Source of the DNA: Agapetus fuscipes
Lineage: Eukaryota; Arthropoda; Insecta; Trichoptera; Glossosomatidae
Direction: 5' to 3'
Assembly (NCBI GenBank): GCA_951799405.1
Contig: OX637362.1
Location: 11,890,493-11,954,492, forward strand
Length of the DNA: 64,000 nt
How positions within the stretch are numbered: position 1 is the stretch's first letter; each line of letters opens with the position of its first letter. This document shows, piece by piece, positions 19,918 through 30,790 of this stretch. The notes beneath the pieces are model-generated. The model saw nothing but the letters and a program-made list of their open reading frames with translations, did no database searches and was not told where the DNA came from. A program made the position numbers and the translations under genes.

Positions 19918-20151
19918 ATGTTTACTTTGTTCCATTATTGCATTTTAATCTTTCTAAGGAGTATTCATCACAACGCTAACTCAATTGAAATTTATTTATG
20001 TAACATTATTCCTTCTTCAATTTGTAAACAAGAAAAATACTCTATATTTACAATTAAAACAAAACTCTGGTTAGCTTTGCTTCTAACAAGGATTTCGCTC
20101 GTTCTTTTAATGTGAAGATTTCATTTCAACTTTGTTTTCTTTATTTCGCAG

Positions 20152-20276
20152 GTGAGTAACAACTGTTTGCATTATTCAACAGTGGTCGATCAGAAAGTCC
20201 TCCCTTCAAGCCGAGAGAAGGCAAGAAGGCTTTTGCAGGTAGCAGCAAAGCCTTCCACACGAGATTTATCGCACAG
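20152..20276 (+). other. Doubtful host exon candidate
   Basis: A 125 bp GC-richer island preceded by a good acceptor-like tract (TTTTCTTTATTTCGCAG, ends 20151) and followed by CACAG then GTATTC at 20277. One frame is fully open (begins VSNNCLHYSTVV, includes SSREKARRLLQVAAKPS). No family is recognised and chance is quite possible. The surrounding 19.92-20.49 kb shows nothing else. Confidence 0.2.
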
Positions 20277-20494
20277 GTATTCTTATATTTAATAAATTAA
20301 AAAATAATAATGAGTAGAAACAATCTAGTTTACGATGTGCTTCTAATTTTGCGCCAGAGCTTACAAAATACATAAGTGATGATTCTATTGAATTTTTTTT
20401 TTAAAATGCTTCAGCAGATATCATGTAAAACAACTTTTTAATTTACTAAATTAATCATAAAGACTCTTTTCGCTACGATGGTTTCTTTAACGAA

Positions 20495-20682
20495 ACAGAA
20501 TCATGCATGAGATAGAAAAGATGAAAACAATTTTTCACACAACAGTGAATTTAAATGTATGAAATTGGTGATCGATATGAATGAACTGAAAGAGGTATTA
20601 GGAAATAATGGAGTAAACTCTGTATAGGCTCTGGTCACCCCAAGCGGAATGGCGACAGAGTAACAGTTACAGTTGCAGTACT
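20495..20682 (+). pseudogene. LINE-A 3' end fragment
   Basis: Decayed C-terminal coding (KCMKLVIDMNELKEV type) followed by the LINE-A stop region GCTCTGGTCACCCCAAGCGG and the ACAGTT tail (AACAGTTACAGTTGC). Confidence 0.7.
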
Positions 20683-20686
20683 CCCA

Positions 20687-20907
20687 TCTAAGATTTTCAT
20701 TTAAATGTATGCCCAAAAACGGACACGTGTACGTTCACACTTACACATGTTGCATGTGTAAGTAGAAAATAAATAAATGACAACTAATCCGGAAAATCTT
20801 GCCGCCCTAAAATAGGTGTGAGATATGCAAATTGAAACAAATTTTAAAGGACGAATAGTCAGCCTCATACAGCCATACCACAACCTATAAGTCGAGGAAT
20901 ACGAAGG
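20687..20907 (-). repeat. RB3 copy, diverged
   Basis: ATCTAAGATTTTCATTTAAATG start, GGACACGTGTACGTTCAC, and a clear 5' edge CACAACCTATAAGTCGAGG. The hairpin region is heavily mutated. Confidence 0.7.
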
Positions 20908-21307
20908 TTAATCATCACTCAGATACGGATGCAACTTAGATAAATCATAAAAGCGAATATGGTAGTGTTAATGTTAACATCTATACTCAGGAGAAAACTG
21001 TACCTACTAGTACCATATAAGTCTGTATGGTATCGATAAAAAGTGAAAATTAATTAACAAGTTTTAATTAATACGAATTAACGAGTCTCACTTGACTGAT
21101 GAGCTTTTTTTGCATGATTTATTATGGCGAGTGTTCGTACGTGAAAGATTCTCTGTCCATTATGATTCATAACATCGATTCTAGCAGAGCTTTTTTCAGT
21201 TTTCGATTTGCAGAATTAACAATCTTATATTAATATTTAATTTCATTATTTTACTTCAAACACAATAAAACTTAATTAAAAAAAACGCATTTGTGTGTCT
21301 TTAAATC
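20908..21307. other. Unassigned stretch
   Basis: No frame or repeat seen. Confidence 0.4.
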
Positions 21308-21540
21308 TATAATCTACGTTGCAAAGATGTATTACATTTGAGATTCATATAACATGCATTTCCATAAGCAGACACGCATAAGTTCGCGTCATTTAAACAC
21401 AAAATAAACCAATCTCAAATGAACATAAGCCCTGCACCACTTATCGACCTCCCCTGAAACAATAATGCTATTTGCAAAGTGAACCGTTTTTACGGTATTG
21501 GGGATAAGCCTTTTACTAGCCTATAATTCAAGGAAACTAT
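21308..21540 (-). repeat. RB3 copy
   Basis: TCTACGTTGCAAAGATG to CCTATAATTCAAGGAAAC. Small deletions lie after AGTTCGCGT and in the hairpin (CCCCTGAAACAATAATG). A 30 bp RB3 tip in the other orientation follows at 21570-21602. Confidence 0.75.
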
Positions 21541-21810
21541 TTTTTTCTTTTTATTACTGTAGCCTGTCTAAAAATATATCTTTGCTACTAAGATTATAGA
21601 TTATAGACAGTTACAAAAATATGGAGCTTTTGTAAAGCCATTGTAGATTTCGCATCTGCCTTTGAGCTCTTTCAGCTGTTATATGTTTTAAGTCCATCCT
21701 TCTTCGTGATAAGTCAACTCTTCTTTGTTATAAGTCAATTTGTCTCGACAGTTCTTTTCTTCGTTTGTATACTATTGCCTGCACTATTCCAGTAAGAGGG
21801 GATTGATTTA

Positions 21811-23006
21811 CTGTAACTGTAACTGTAACTGTAACTCTGTCGCCATTCCGCTAGGGGTGGCCAGAGCCTCTGCAGAGTTGCCTCCATTTTTTCCTATCCT
21901 TACATACCTCTTTCAATTCATTCATATCCATCACCTTTTTCATGCATTTTCTTCTTTTACGCTCACTTTGTATATCCCATTCTTTCACAATCTCCTCAAT
22001 CTGATCACTCCATACTTTTCTCGGTCGTCCCTTCCCTCTTTTTCCTTTCACACTTTCTTTGTATACATACTTTGTCAGTCTATCATCATTCATTCTTTCC
22101 ACATGCCCAAACCATCTCATCACATTCTTTTGTACCTTAACTTTCACATCCTCTTTCAAATTACATTCTTTTTTTACCCATTCATTCCTAACTCTATCCC
22201 TCAGAGTTTTTCCTGTCATGCTTCTCAAATGCTTCATTTCCACCGTACATACTTTACTCATTTCGCTATCGTTCACTGTCCATGCTTCACTTCCATACAT
22301 CAAAGTCGGTAACAATATTCCATTGTGTACCACCATTCTCAGATCCATCGTCAATCGCTTGTTCTTTGCTATTCTTCCTATTGCACCGACCACTTGCTTT
22401 CCCTTGCACACCCTATTCTCAAGTTCTCTTGTCATCTTTCCATTCTTTTCAAACAAACTTCCCAAGTATCTAAATTCATCCACAATTTCAACTTTCGTAC
22501 CATTCAACATAAACGTGCATTCTTCATTTTCATCCGTTCTGTCAAAAATCAGTACTTTCGTCTTACTTGCATTAATTTTCAACTTGTTCACACACAGAGC
22601 ATGGTTCAGATTAGAGAGCATTGCCTGAAGTTCCGCTGCTGAATCAGCAATTAATACTGCGTCATCAGCATAAAGCAGAACTCCGACTTTTCTCTCTCCA
22701 ATCTGTATGCCATGCCCTTCCAGATTCGCTTGTTTAACACAATGATCCATGATTATATTGAATAACCATGGGCTCATTATGCAACCCTGTCTCACACCCT
22801 TGTACACATTAAAATACTCGCTGTATTCTCCATCCACCCTGACACACGCCCTGCTATTTATATAGATGGCGCGTATCGCGTTCCGAAGTGCTTTGTTCAC
22901 ACCATACCTCTCAAGCACACACCACATCATACTTCTATCCACCGAGTCGAAGGCTTTCTCAAGATCTACAAAAGCCGCGTAGACCTTTTTTAATTCTCTC
23001 TCTTAA
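21811..23006 (-). pseudogene. LINE-A reverse transcriptase, 5' truncated
   Basis: The longest LINE-A copy, on the minus strand. It keeps the second half of a reverse transcriptase: FVDLEKAFDSVDRSMMW (about 22990-22930), GVRQGCIMSPWLFN, YADDAVLIADS (22672-22640), YLGSLFEKNGK, and LMYGSEAWT. Then come the zinc-less C-terminal block MRWFGHVERM and GKRGKGRPRKVWSDQIEE, and the end MKKVMDMNELKEVCKDRKKW up to GSGHP and a stop at 21851. The frame stays open for ~370 codons, so this copy is fairly young. After the stop lies a very short 3' UTR ending in a CTGTAA (plus strand) hexamer tail at 21811-21837, typical of RTE-like LINEs. Clade is given from motif style only. Endonuclease and N-terminus are absent. 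Confidence 0.88.
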
Positions 23007-23605
23007 TTTAAATCTCTCTATTTCACCTCGAGAAACAATACAGTGCCATCTTCCTCCTTTGATCGCAAGGATTTATGACCTTCCACCGAAGGCTCTATTC
23101 CATCTGTCGTTGATTTATGGCGACCGAGCTTTCGAGCAGGGGCTCTGAAATCCTCTTGTTAATGCACAACGCGAAAGCTCCGCAAGCACTGTGCAGCAAA
23201 TTGATTATTACAATTAATTTAAAACATACTTACAGGCTTCGCTTTGAAGTCACATATGTTTTCATATCATTTTCAAGTATATCAGTGTATATCTACTTAA
23301 AATTAAAAAAAGACTCACAAAAGAAATAACGTTATTTCTAAGAATTTCCGTCCCTAATATTTTTCAATTAGGCATATTATATAAAGTAAATATGTAAAAT
23401 AACGAAGAAGGAAACTTTTTATAGGAGAATATTCAATTTATTTACATTATTTAAAACAATAACTGTGTCAGTACCTATGAGAGTACTAATTGCAAAATTA
23501 AGAATATAATAAATTCACAAAAGTTTAAAAGTAAAATACGTTTTTCTTAATTACCAAAAACATTTGCATTAATTTCTTTACTTATTTAAAAGATAGTAAT
23601 TTAAT
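23007..23605. other. Unassigned stretch
   Basis: Short frames only. The LINE-A 5' break lies at its start; no target duplication was found. Confidence 0.4.
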
Positions 23606-23609
23606 AAAG

Positions 23610-24055
23610 AATAAGGACTGATGCATCGCAGATAAGCAAGTGCGAGAGAAACAGATTTATTGTTTGCTTGCGTGCACAGTTTGTAGGAAATAACAGCAAT
23701 GGAGCGACACAGAATCTCAATAATGCGGGTCAAAAAATGTGTAGGTATTTATACGAATTCTATTCTTACTCAATTCAAAAATCGCCGAAAGGTGTGCTAT
23801 CAAAATGGAACCCCGGATTCGGTATTTTGATATAGCAACGGATGCATTGAAAATAAGCAAGTGCGAGGGAGACAAATTAACAAACGAGAATTTTTAATGC
23901 TTGAGTGCGTACACAGTTTATAGAAAAGTGAAACAATGGAGCGACACAAACTCTCTATTGTATTAATAAAAAAAAACTTTTTCTTGCTCGTTTAAAAATT
24001 TCCGCCAGGTTTGCTACTAAAGCAGTATCCCTGGTATCGCTCTATAGATTCACAT
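23610..24055. repeat. Diverged tandem duplication, ~225 bp unit
   Basis: Two adjacent direct copies (about 23618-23842 and 23843-24055) share ordered blocks: ATAAGCAAGTGCGAG, GTGCG/ACAGTTTRTAG, CAATGGAGCGACACA and CGCC..AGGTKTGCTA. They match no other repeat in the window. Confidence 0.65.
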
Positions 24056-24385
24056 TTAATGGTACTAGATGCTGTCCGTTTGTTTTCTCTTTCACCGGAC
24101 GCATAAATCCTATGTGCCGATGCGATCCTGAGATAGCTTTGATGTGTTAATACTAGCTCCGATAAAATAGAAGATTTAATATTTGTTTGCCACCATTCAA
24201 TTATATATAGTCTTTGTATTTTTAAACCATCTGAAAATATACGAATTTGTGAATTAAACTTGTGCTAAAAGTTTGTTGTACAAAACAAAGATATTCGAAA
24301 AAATAATTAAAAATATTCAATGCTCATAATCATTTTTATTTTTTCTTTCAGAAAATTAATTTCACTTTATTATAAATGTAATTTG
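24056..24385. other. Unassigned stretch
   Basis: No recognised element. Confidence 0.4.
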
Positions 24386-24657
24386 TTGTGTATGTTCCTT
24401 GACTTATAGGTTTGTATGCGGCTGACCACCCATGCTGTAGAAAATTGTTCACTTTGCCAATGTCACCCCTGTTTCAGGGAAGGTCAACAGGAGTTGCAGG
24501 GTGTAGGTTCATTTGAGATTCGGGTGTTTATATTGTAGGACCACATGCGGCATGTTTAAGCGCGAACTTATATGTACGTGTCTGTTTTGTAAAAATGCAT
24601 TTAATGTGAATTTTTAATGTTACATATATTTTGCAACTTACGTTAGATTAGATTAGA
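24386..24657 (+). repeat. RB3, near full length
   Basis: Includes a little LINE-B 3' UTR (AAATGTAATTTGTTGTG) before TTCCTTGACTTATAGG, the hairpin CCCCTGTTTCAGGG, and a GATTA pentamer tail (24643-24657). Confidence 0.85.
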
Positions 24658-24796
24658 CTTTTGCCAATGCCACGCCACCAGTGTTTCAGAAATTAAAAGG
24701 CTGATGTTGATTTAAGGTTTGAGTCAACTTTTGTTGGTACACATGCATTTAATATGAATCTTAAATGTAAATGTACCTTTGCAACTTAGATTATGG
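24658..24796 (+). repeat. Second RB3 joined head to tail
   Basis: Starts abruptly at TTGCCAATGCCACGCC right after the tail of the previous copy and ends TTGCAACTTAGATTATGG. An internal deletion removes the middle 60 bp. Confidence 0.7.
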
Positions 24797-25594
24797 ATAA
24801 GACACATACTCTATGTGGAGTAGCTTATTGGAAAATACGATAAAAGCCATAAATGAAAGAATAAAAAAAAAGGCGTCAAAAATTGTTAACGCCTAAGGAT
24901 TATTTTTATACAATTTTTTTTTATAGATTATCTTCATAATATAGAGAACAAATATATATTTGTCAATTACTATTCGAATATCAAAGTTTTTTTAAATTTA
25001 TTAAACCATCCAACAAAGACAATAAACTGTTCTGTGTATTTTCAGAAAATTCAAATTTTATGAACTTTTCGAATTCGAATATCCACCGCGTTCTCCGTAT
25101 GAATGAATTCTATTTTACGACATTATATTGCGGGCACATCTCACTTCATATGCAGTCTTCTCCTTTGCGTTAACTGAGAAACCGCCTGATTTATCGTCGA
25201 AGCCCAGAACTCGAAGAAAAGTCTCACCAGATGACGCCAGACGCATGCAGGAATCGTAAATAATCCCTAGACAACCACGTTTTTATACTTTTATTTTATG
25301 AACATCTTTTCGAATAGTTCATACGTCTTTTTAACATCCTTTCGAAGTATTTTTCAATCGTTTTTAGTCGTTTCAATATCCTTTTGGACACTTTTATGTT
25401 GTGCTTGTAATTGCTTAATTTACGATCAATATCCTGTTTTGTAATGAGTTGTACAGAAGAAAAGGCAGCCATTTTTTTTTTTTTTTGAAAATGAGATTAA
25501 TATGGCCAAGAACGAAATTGGAATAATATGGTAAAGTGGATCAAGCGGTTTCACTCGAATTATTGCAATTTCAGGTCTAGTCATGTCTTATTGT
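24797..25594. other. Unassigned AT-rich stretch
   Basis: 25120-25260 is somewhat GC-richer, but no frame or domain could be read. Confidence 0.4.
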
Positions 25595-25772
25595 CGATAA
25601 ATTTTCCCTGGTTCACTAGATGTTATTGAGTAATTATTAATTAATAATTCAATACTAATAAAAAATACTGATTTTTTTTATTTATTGATGTAACAAGTAA
25701 CTGTTTCTGCCTGGGCAAAAATAGGTTGGTGTGTTGCATTTACCTTCATGAATTTATAAAAAATCTATGCTT
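25595..25772 (+). repeat. SINE3 body and tail
   Basis: CCCTGGTTCACTAGATGTTATT, the self-complementary TAATTATTAATTAATAATTC, then the TGGTGTGTTGCATTTACC end block. The tRNA-like head is gone. Confidence 0.65.
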
Positions 25773-25780
25773 TCATAATT

Positions 25781-26050
25781 TAATCTAATCTAATCTAAGT
25801 TGCAAAGATATTTTACATTGGAGATTCACGTTATATGCATTCTCACAAGCAGACACGTACAAGTTTGCGCTTGCACATGCCGCATGTGAATTTACAACAT
25901 AAAAACCAAATCTCAAATGGGCATACACCCTGAAACTCCTGCCGACCTTCCCTGAAATAGGGGTGACATTGGCAAAGTTAACCATTTTCTACAGCATGGG
26001 TGGTCAGCCGCATACTAACCTATAAGTAAAGAAACATACACAACAAATTA
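25781..26050 (-). repeat. RB3, full length
   Basis: CTAAT tail at 25781-25797, complete first-subfamily body, and AT-rich LINE-B UTR start after AAGAAACATACACAAC. Confidence 0.85.
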
Positions 26051-26937
26051 TATTTTTAAAAACAACAAATTATAATATGTATGGACATCTTGGACATTAG
26101 CTCTGCAATTCTTGCCACTTTTTTTTAAATCAAAGATAAAATCGAGACAAGGTTATCATTTTTATATACATAATTGTTATTGACGTTCATACAAATTATT
26201 TATTGAATATTCATTTTCACAAATCAGGTGACATCCCTTTGACCTCTTTTTTTTTGAACTTCCATTTATGGTACTGAGAACAAGTTCAAAATTCATTGAA
26301 TTCAAAATTGGGTGAAAATGTCATATTTTTTTTGTAAAAATACTGAATGTATTCCAAGAAATATATTTGATAGAAAATAAAAATAAAATGTGCACAATAA
26401 TCATGCTCCAAATTTCATTCATAAAAATTCGAAAATCAAATATTCGAATTTAGTCAAATCGTTAGGCCTATTTAAAAATCCGCTATGTTGATAATGTTGC
26501 AAAAAATATGAACCATATTTTTTTCATTCAGTAATATAACTGCAAAACGTTGACCTGCAGTTTTTTTCCGCGTTATTTTTGTCAACGCTCCGTTGGATAT
26601 GACGTTTTTATTCATTTTATTTGTCATTATTACATTTTGATGATTTCGTTTGTCGATTTTTTTTTCGAATTTTTAAATTTGTGACAATTACATCGAATTT
26701 AGAGCGAATCGAATTATACAACACTAGTGTGTCAGAATTCAAAACGAGCATTCTTTACATGTTCTATATTTTGTTCTTTTATTCAAAAAATAATTCGATC
26801 ATTTGAAATTTAGATAAAGGAATGCTTTGACCTAAAAATTTAGGTATCTATTATAAATGAAATGATTTCTAAGCATCCCAACTATTATTTTTTTACAATT
26901 TGGTCCATTTTTTTGCAAAACCCTTAGTGGAACCTCA
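26051..26937. other. Unassigned, strongly AT-rich
   Basis: No repeat family, domain or structure seen. Confidence 0.4.
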
Positions 26938-27320
26938 AAACAATCAGTAGTCTAGCGGTTAAACGAATCACATTGAAAGGTAGTGGGCTCGATTTTCTAG
27001 CGTAGGGGAAAAAAATGAAATGATAACGGATACTCAACATTTTGTTGTACCTGCCCCGTTGTGGGTCAGAAAGACCCACAACACATGGATGCCCATTCGA
27101 AGTTATTTATTTTTGAAATCGTAAAAGACCTTTAAGTCAAGTCCTCCCACCACTCGGAAAAATATACAACTTCGTTTAAGCGTCCTTCAGAATCATTTGA
27201 TTGTAGCAATAATAGCCAAAGACAAAGTTTTTTACAGAAATTAACACAGATAAGCAAACACTTTAACCACAGCAGGCTCTTGAGGTGCAATTCTAGCAAA
27301 ACGGCGCTCTCTTGATCAGG
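26938..27320 (+). repeat. Old SINE2 with an insertion
   Basis: Head AATCAGTAGTCTAGCGGTTAA and tail TCTTGAGGTGCAATTCTAGC are SINE2-like. Part of the middle (27080-27225; CCTCCCACCACTCGG) resembles repeat E, suggesting an insertion. Divergence makes the borders uncertain. Confidence 0.4.
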
Positions 27321-27480
27321 TGAAGTGAAAACGTTAAAGCAAAAAAATAAATAAAAGTGACTTTCCTATTGAATTTATAAAAATACAATGGACTTTCACT
27401 GTGTTGAAAGAAATACCCTTAAAAATATTATATTCATCTTTCTTTTTTGCCAATACTTCATAATCAAACTAATCTTTTTG

Positions 27481-27691
27481 ATTTAAAATCAAATTATTTT
27501 TTATTAAACGTTGTTTTATTTTCACAATAATATTTTGTATCTCGAGTACTTTCGACCTTCAATATTCAGGTCATTATCAAGAGTCAGACTCTTGATAATG
27601 ACCTGAATATTGAAGGTCGAAAGTACTCGAGATTCAAAATATTATTGTGAAAATAAAACAACGTTTAATAAAAAATAATTTGATTTTAAAT
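27481..27691. mobile_element. Near-perfect 211 bp palindrome, PLE type
   Basis: Arms of 105 bp meet at 27586 with one mismatch noticed (ATTTTGTATCTC against the reverse complement of GAGATTCAAAAT). Each arm holds a hammerhead-like motif: TTGATAA, stem II GACCT/AGGTC, GAAA, stem III AGTACT, with two core bases changed, so both should be inactive. PLE end motifs flank it: GGACTTTCACTGTGTTG at 27391 and TTTTCACTGTGTGAATACAC at 27702. Confidence 0.8.
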
Positions 27692-27761
27692 AAAATGAAT
27701 TTTCACTGTGTGAATACACAAACCCTACAAAATCTAATCTTTTTGAGCTCTTCTGTTTGCG

Positions 27762-27818
27762 AGCATGTATTTGATATGAGCTTTTAATATTAATATCTTT
27801 GCAACTTAGATTATAAAT
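27762..27818 (+). repeat. RB3 3' tip
   Basis: GCATGTATTTGATATGAGC and ATCTTTGCAACTTAGATT only. Confidence 0.65.
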
Positions 27819-28238
27819 TATCATATAGATCTTTAAGGTGTCGATATCCTGAGGAACTCTTGGCGTGGTCAACCCTGTTAATAACTATAGAATGCAGCCT
27901 ATTTTAAAGTATTAAAATCTTAAGCATATGAACAGACCATACATTTAATAGCTTCTGAAATTATTTACGTCCTATAAAAGTAACATAAAAAATGTCCAGC
28001 TGCGTCGGAAATACTTGCTTACCGATAAAACGTTGGGTGTAATGGGCTGCAGTGTTGCCAACCTTAACATCTCAACTTAGTAAGCCTTACAACTATGGAG
28101 AACATTAATAGACGTTTAAAGACCATCTTCGGAAGCCGTGTAGTGAGTGCTTGGTATAAAAACCCTTTGATATACGACCAGTGAAATAAATACTTGATCA
28201 ACGAGCTTTTCTAAACACTTCCATATTTTCCTGTAGTT
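27819..28238. other. Unassigned stretch
   Basis: No recognised element or frame. Confidence 0.4.
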
Positions 28239-28380
28239 CCTTGACTGATATGTTGGTATGAGACTGACCCCTCATGCTGTAAAAAATTGGTTCACTTTTA
28301 CCAATGCCACTCCGGTTGCAGGGAAAGGAGGCAGGCGAGGTTTGGTTGCAGCACTTGTAAGTGCGAACTTACATGTTATA
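28239..28380 (+). repeat. RB3 5' part
   Basis: Begins at the shared 5' edge (AGTTCCTTGACTGATATG) and carries GAGACTGACCCCTCATG and CACTTTTACCAATGCCAC. It stops after TGCGAACTTACATG. Confidence 0.7.
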
Positions 28381-28383
28381 CTA

Positions 28384-28606
28384 TTAGCTTTAGTAACATC
28401 GAACCAATTGTTTTTTGTGTCAAGCGCACGCCTCTGACCTAGAAGTTCTTGTTTTGTCATGCCGTTGCTTTTACTTCACGGGAAAGCCTTCCGCCACTTG
28501 AAAAAATATAAAGCTTTGCATGAGCGTCCATGTGATTTGGGTCCTTCTGACGCATACATACAGGACGTGTATGAGAAGGGTTTACGCATATCTAAAATTC
28601 CTATTC
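28384..28606 (+). repeat. Repeat E copy
   Basis: Matches the minus strand of 48.30-48.52 kb in order: AGTAACATCGAACCA, TTGTTTTGTC, CTTCCGCCACTTGAAAAAA, AGCTTTGCATGA and GGGTTTACGCATATC. No coding potential seen. Confidence 0.6.
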
Positions 28607-28728
28607 AGTTGAGGTTTGGATTTTAATTTGTAAGTGCACATTCAGCATTTGTAAGCGCAAACTTACACGTGTCTGTGGGCATGCATTTGATATGAGTTTT
28701 GTATCTTTGCAACTTAGATTATTATTAT
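28607..28728 (+). repeat. RB3 3' part
   Basis: From TTGAGGTTTGGATTTTAAT to ATCTTTGCAACTTAGATTA, second subfamily. Confidence 0.75.
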
Positions 28729-29207
28729 AATTATTAGATGGAAATAACCTCAGCATTTGTGACTCAATTCATCGAGGACACAGATAAAGGTAATCGAAAA
28801 ATACTCGTATAAAACTTATTTAAGTTGTGAATTGAGGTAGGTTTTGAGAAGAGCTGTTTTTAGTTCTTTTGCCACATCGGGGTGGTTGTATTTTATCTCG
28901 GAGGTCTTCTGCCATGTCCTGTATGCCACTGTTGCAAAATTTATGGTCAGATTATGGCGTGGCAGGGGTCAAGAGTGTGGCATAGGCCGGGAAAATGCAT
29001 CACAGATACTATCTGGTGCAGGTACAATCGTGCGAGGGGCCGGGTGGAGAACTTGGTCGTGATGCAGCGCGTATGTACAAAGAATATTGTGCCATTCTTT
29101 GCTATTTAGGACTCGCACCTTCGGGTACATTGTGCGACAGAGTTGAATAAAAAAAAGTGTTGAACTAGAAAGTGTAAAGAATAAATAAAATACTTTTAGA
29201 TCAAATA
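28729..29207. other. Unassigned; GC-richer 28.85-29.13 kb
   Basis: Overlapping plus frames at 28844-29109 (one containing RYNRARGRVENLV) show no known domain. Could be a decayed transposon body. Confidence 0.3.
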
Positions 29208-29437
29208 AAATGGTTCACTTTGCCAATGTCACCCGGCTGTTTCAGGAAAGGACGGCAAGAGTTGAAGGGTGTATGTCTATTTGAGATTTGATTTTTTATG
29301 TAGCAGGTTCACATGCGGCATGTGCAAGCGAGAGCTTGTGAGTGTCTGCTTGCGAGAATGCATATAATGTGAATTCCCAATCTCACTTCCTCGTATCTTT
29401 GCAACTTAGATTATACGTATTAGATTAGATTAGATAG
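29208..29437 (+). repeat. RB3 copy with GATTA tail
   Basis: From GGTTCACTTTGCCAATGTC to TTTGCAACTTAGATTATAC and a GATTA run at 29420-29436. The 5' 45 bp are missing. Confidence 0.8.
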
Positions 29438-30230
29438 AGTAAGATTTTATTTCATCATTAACATCTTTACAAAAATCTTATCCGTGATTCGAGAGGGTCC
29501 TTGAGTTGTGACACACACAAAAACGGCGCTCTTTAATTATTATGGGTACCTTCTAAATAAATTATTATCCTTGTATTGCAAAGACAATTTATTTAAACAA
29601 CTGTAGTTTTTTTCAACCAAAACACTTTATTTCTTCTCTTGAAATACTTCATAAGCACAAAAAATACCCAACCTTCAATCAGAGAGTTGGCAGTTTTGAA
29701 ACTCATGTCTGCGAGAAAGTTGTGCGCACGCGTTTTTATTGTTTTGGTCAGTGAATTTGTCATTTTTTAATGGAAATAATTATTATACAATATAACGGCA
29801 TGTTTAATAATAGGATGCTGTAACACAAGATAGAGAAAGTAAGAAAACATAGGATTTCACATGATTATTAAGTATTCTGTGGTATGTCGACATCTCTATG
29901 ATTGACAAGAATGGTTGGCAGGTAAGTCTAATGGTATTGTTACGAATATGAGTAGTTGTGTTTGTCTGAGTGTCTCTGAAGTGTGTAGAAATTTAGGCAG
30001 ATAATAATAATTTACAATATCATTTGTGTTTGATAAAGTATGTTTTGAAGAGGTATGGCAAAGGGAGAGAGGCATGACAGTTGATACTAGTTGATGGAGG
30101 TTGATGGGAGTCGCTGGAGTTGACAGAGTTCATATGACGTGATGCAGTATAGGTTTCACACCACACATGGGACTCCTACGAGGAAAATACGGCGAATTAA
30201 GTTAACAGAAGTTACACAAAATGTTAAGCT
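29438..30230. other. Mostly unassigned; SINE2 tail and LTR-like start
   Basis: 29484-29545 is a SINE2 3' end (GGGTCCTTGAGTTGTGAC). TGTTACGAATATGAG at 29938 resembles an LTR 5' end and is the mirror of ATTCGTAACA at 59.69 kb, but no LTR body could be followed. Confidence 0.3.
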
Positions 30231-30495
30231 GAGAATTGATGATGGTTTCTGGGTGTTGATGGGAGTTGATGATGGTTGCTGTGTGTTGATGGGAGTTGAT
30301 GATGGTTGCTGGGTGTTGATGAAAATTGATGAAAGTTGCTAAGAGTTGATGGGAATTGATGATGGTTGCTGGGAGTTGATGATGGTTGCTGGAAGTTGAT
30401 AGTAGTTGATGATGGTTGCTGGAAGTTGATGATGGTTGCTGGAAGTTGATAGTAGTTGATGATGGTTGCTGGAAGTTGATAATAGTTGATGATGG
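30231..30495 (+). repeat. Minisatellite, GATGGTTGCTG unit
   Basis: Irregular tandem units built on TTGATGATGGTTGCTGGAAG (about 18-30 bp). The long minus-strand frame of INYYQLPAT-type repeats is a by-product of this array. Confidence 0.85.
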
Positions 30496-30686
30496 TCAAT
30501 GTCACCCCTGCTTCAGGGAAGGTCGGCAAGAGTTGCAGGGCTTATGTTCATTTGACATTGGGTTTTTATATTGTAGGTCCACATGCGGCATGTGTAAGCG
30601 CGAAATTATGCATGTCTGCTTGTGGGAATGCATTTAATATGAATCTCAAATGATACATATCTTTGCAGCTTAGATTTAGATTTAGA
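30496..30686 (+). repeat. RB3 inserted inside the minisatellite
   Basis: Begins mid-element at TCAATGTCACCCCTGC and ends with a TTTAGA hexamer tail (30671-30686). Minisatellite units resume at once, so insertion came after the array had formed. Confidence 0.85.
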
Positions 30687-30790
30687 TGGTTGCTGAGAGT
30701 TGATGGGAGTTGATGACGCCTATGTAATTGATGGGGATTGGTGATGGTTGCTAGGAGTTGATGACATCTATGTAGTTGATGGAAGGCCTC
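30687..30790 (+). repeat. Minisatellite, right part
   Basis: Continues the GATGGTTGCTGAGAGTTGATG units of 30231-30495, with more decay towards the right. Confidence 0.75.

Noticed and set aside
30224..30529. 101-codon minus frame of INYYQLPAT repeats as a repetitive protein gene
   Set aside because: It is simply the minisatellite translated and runs out into an RB3 insertion.
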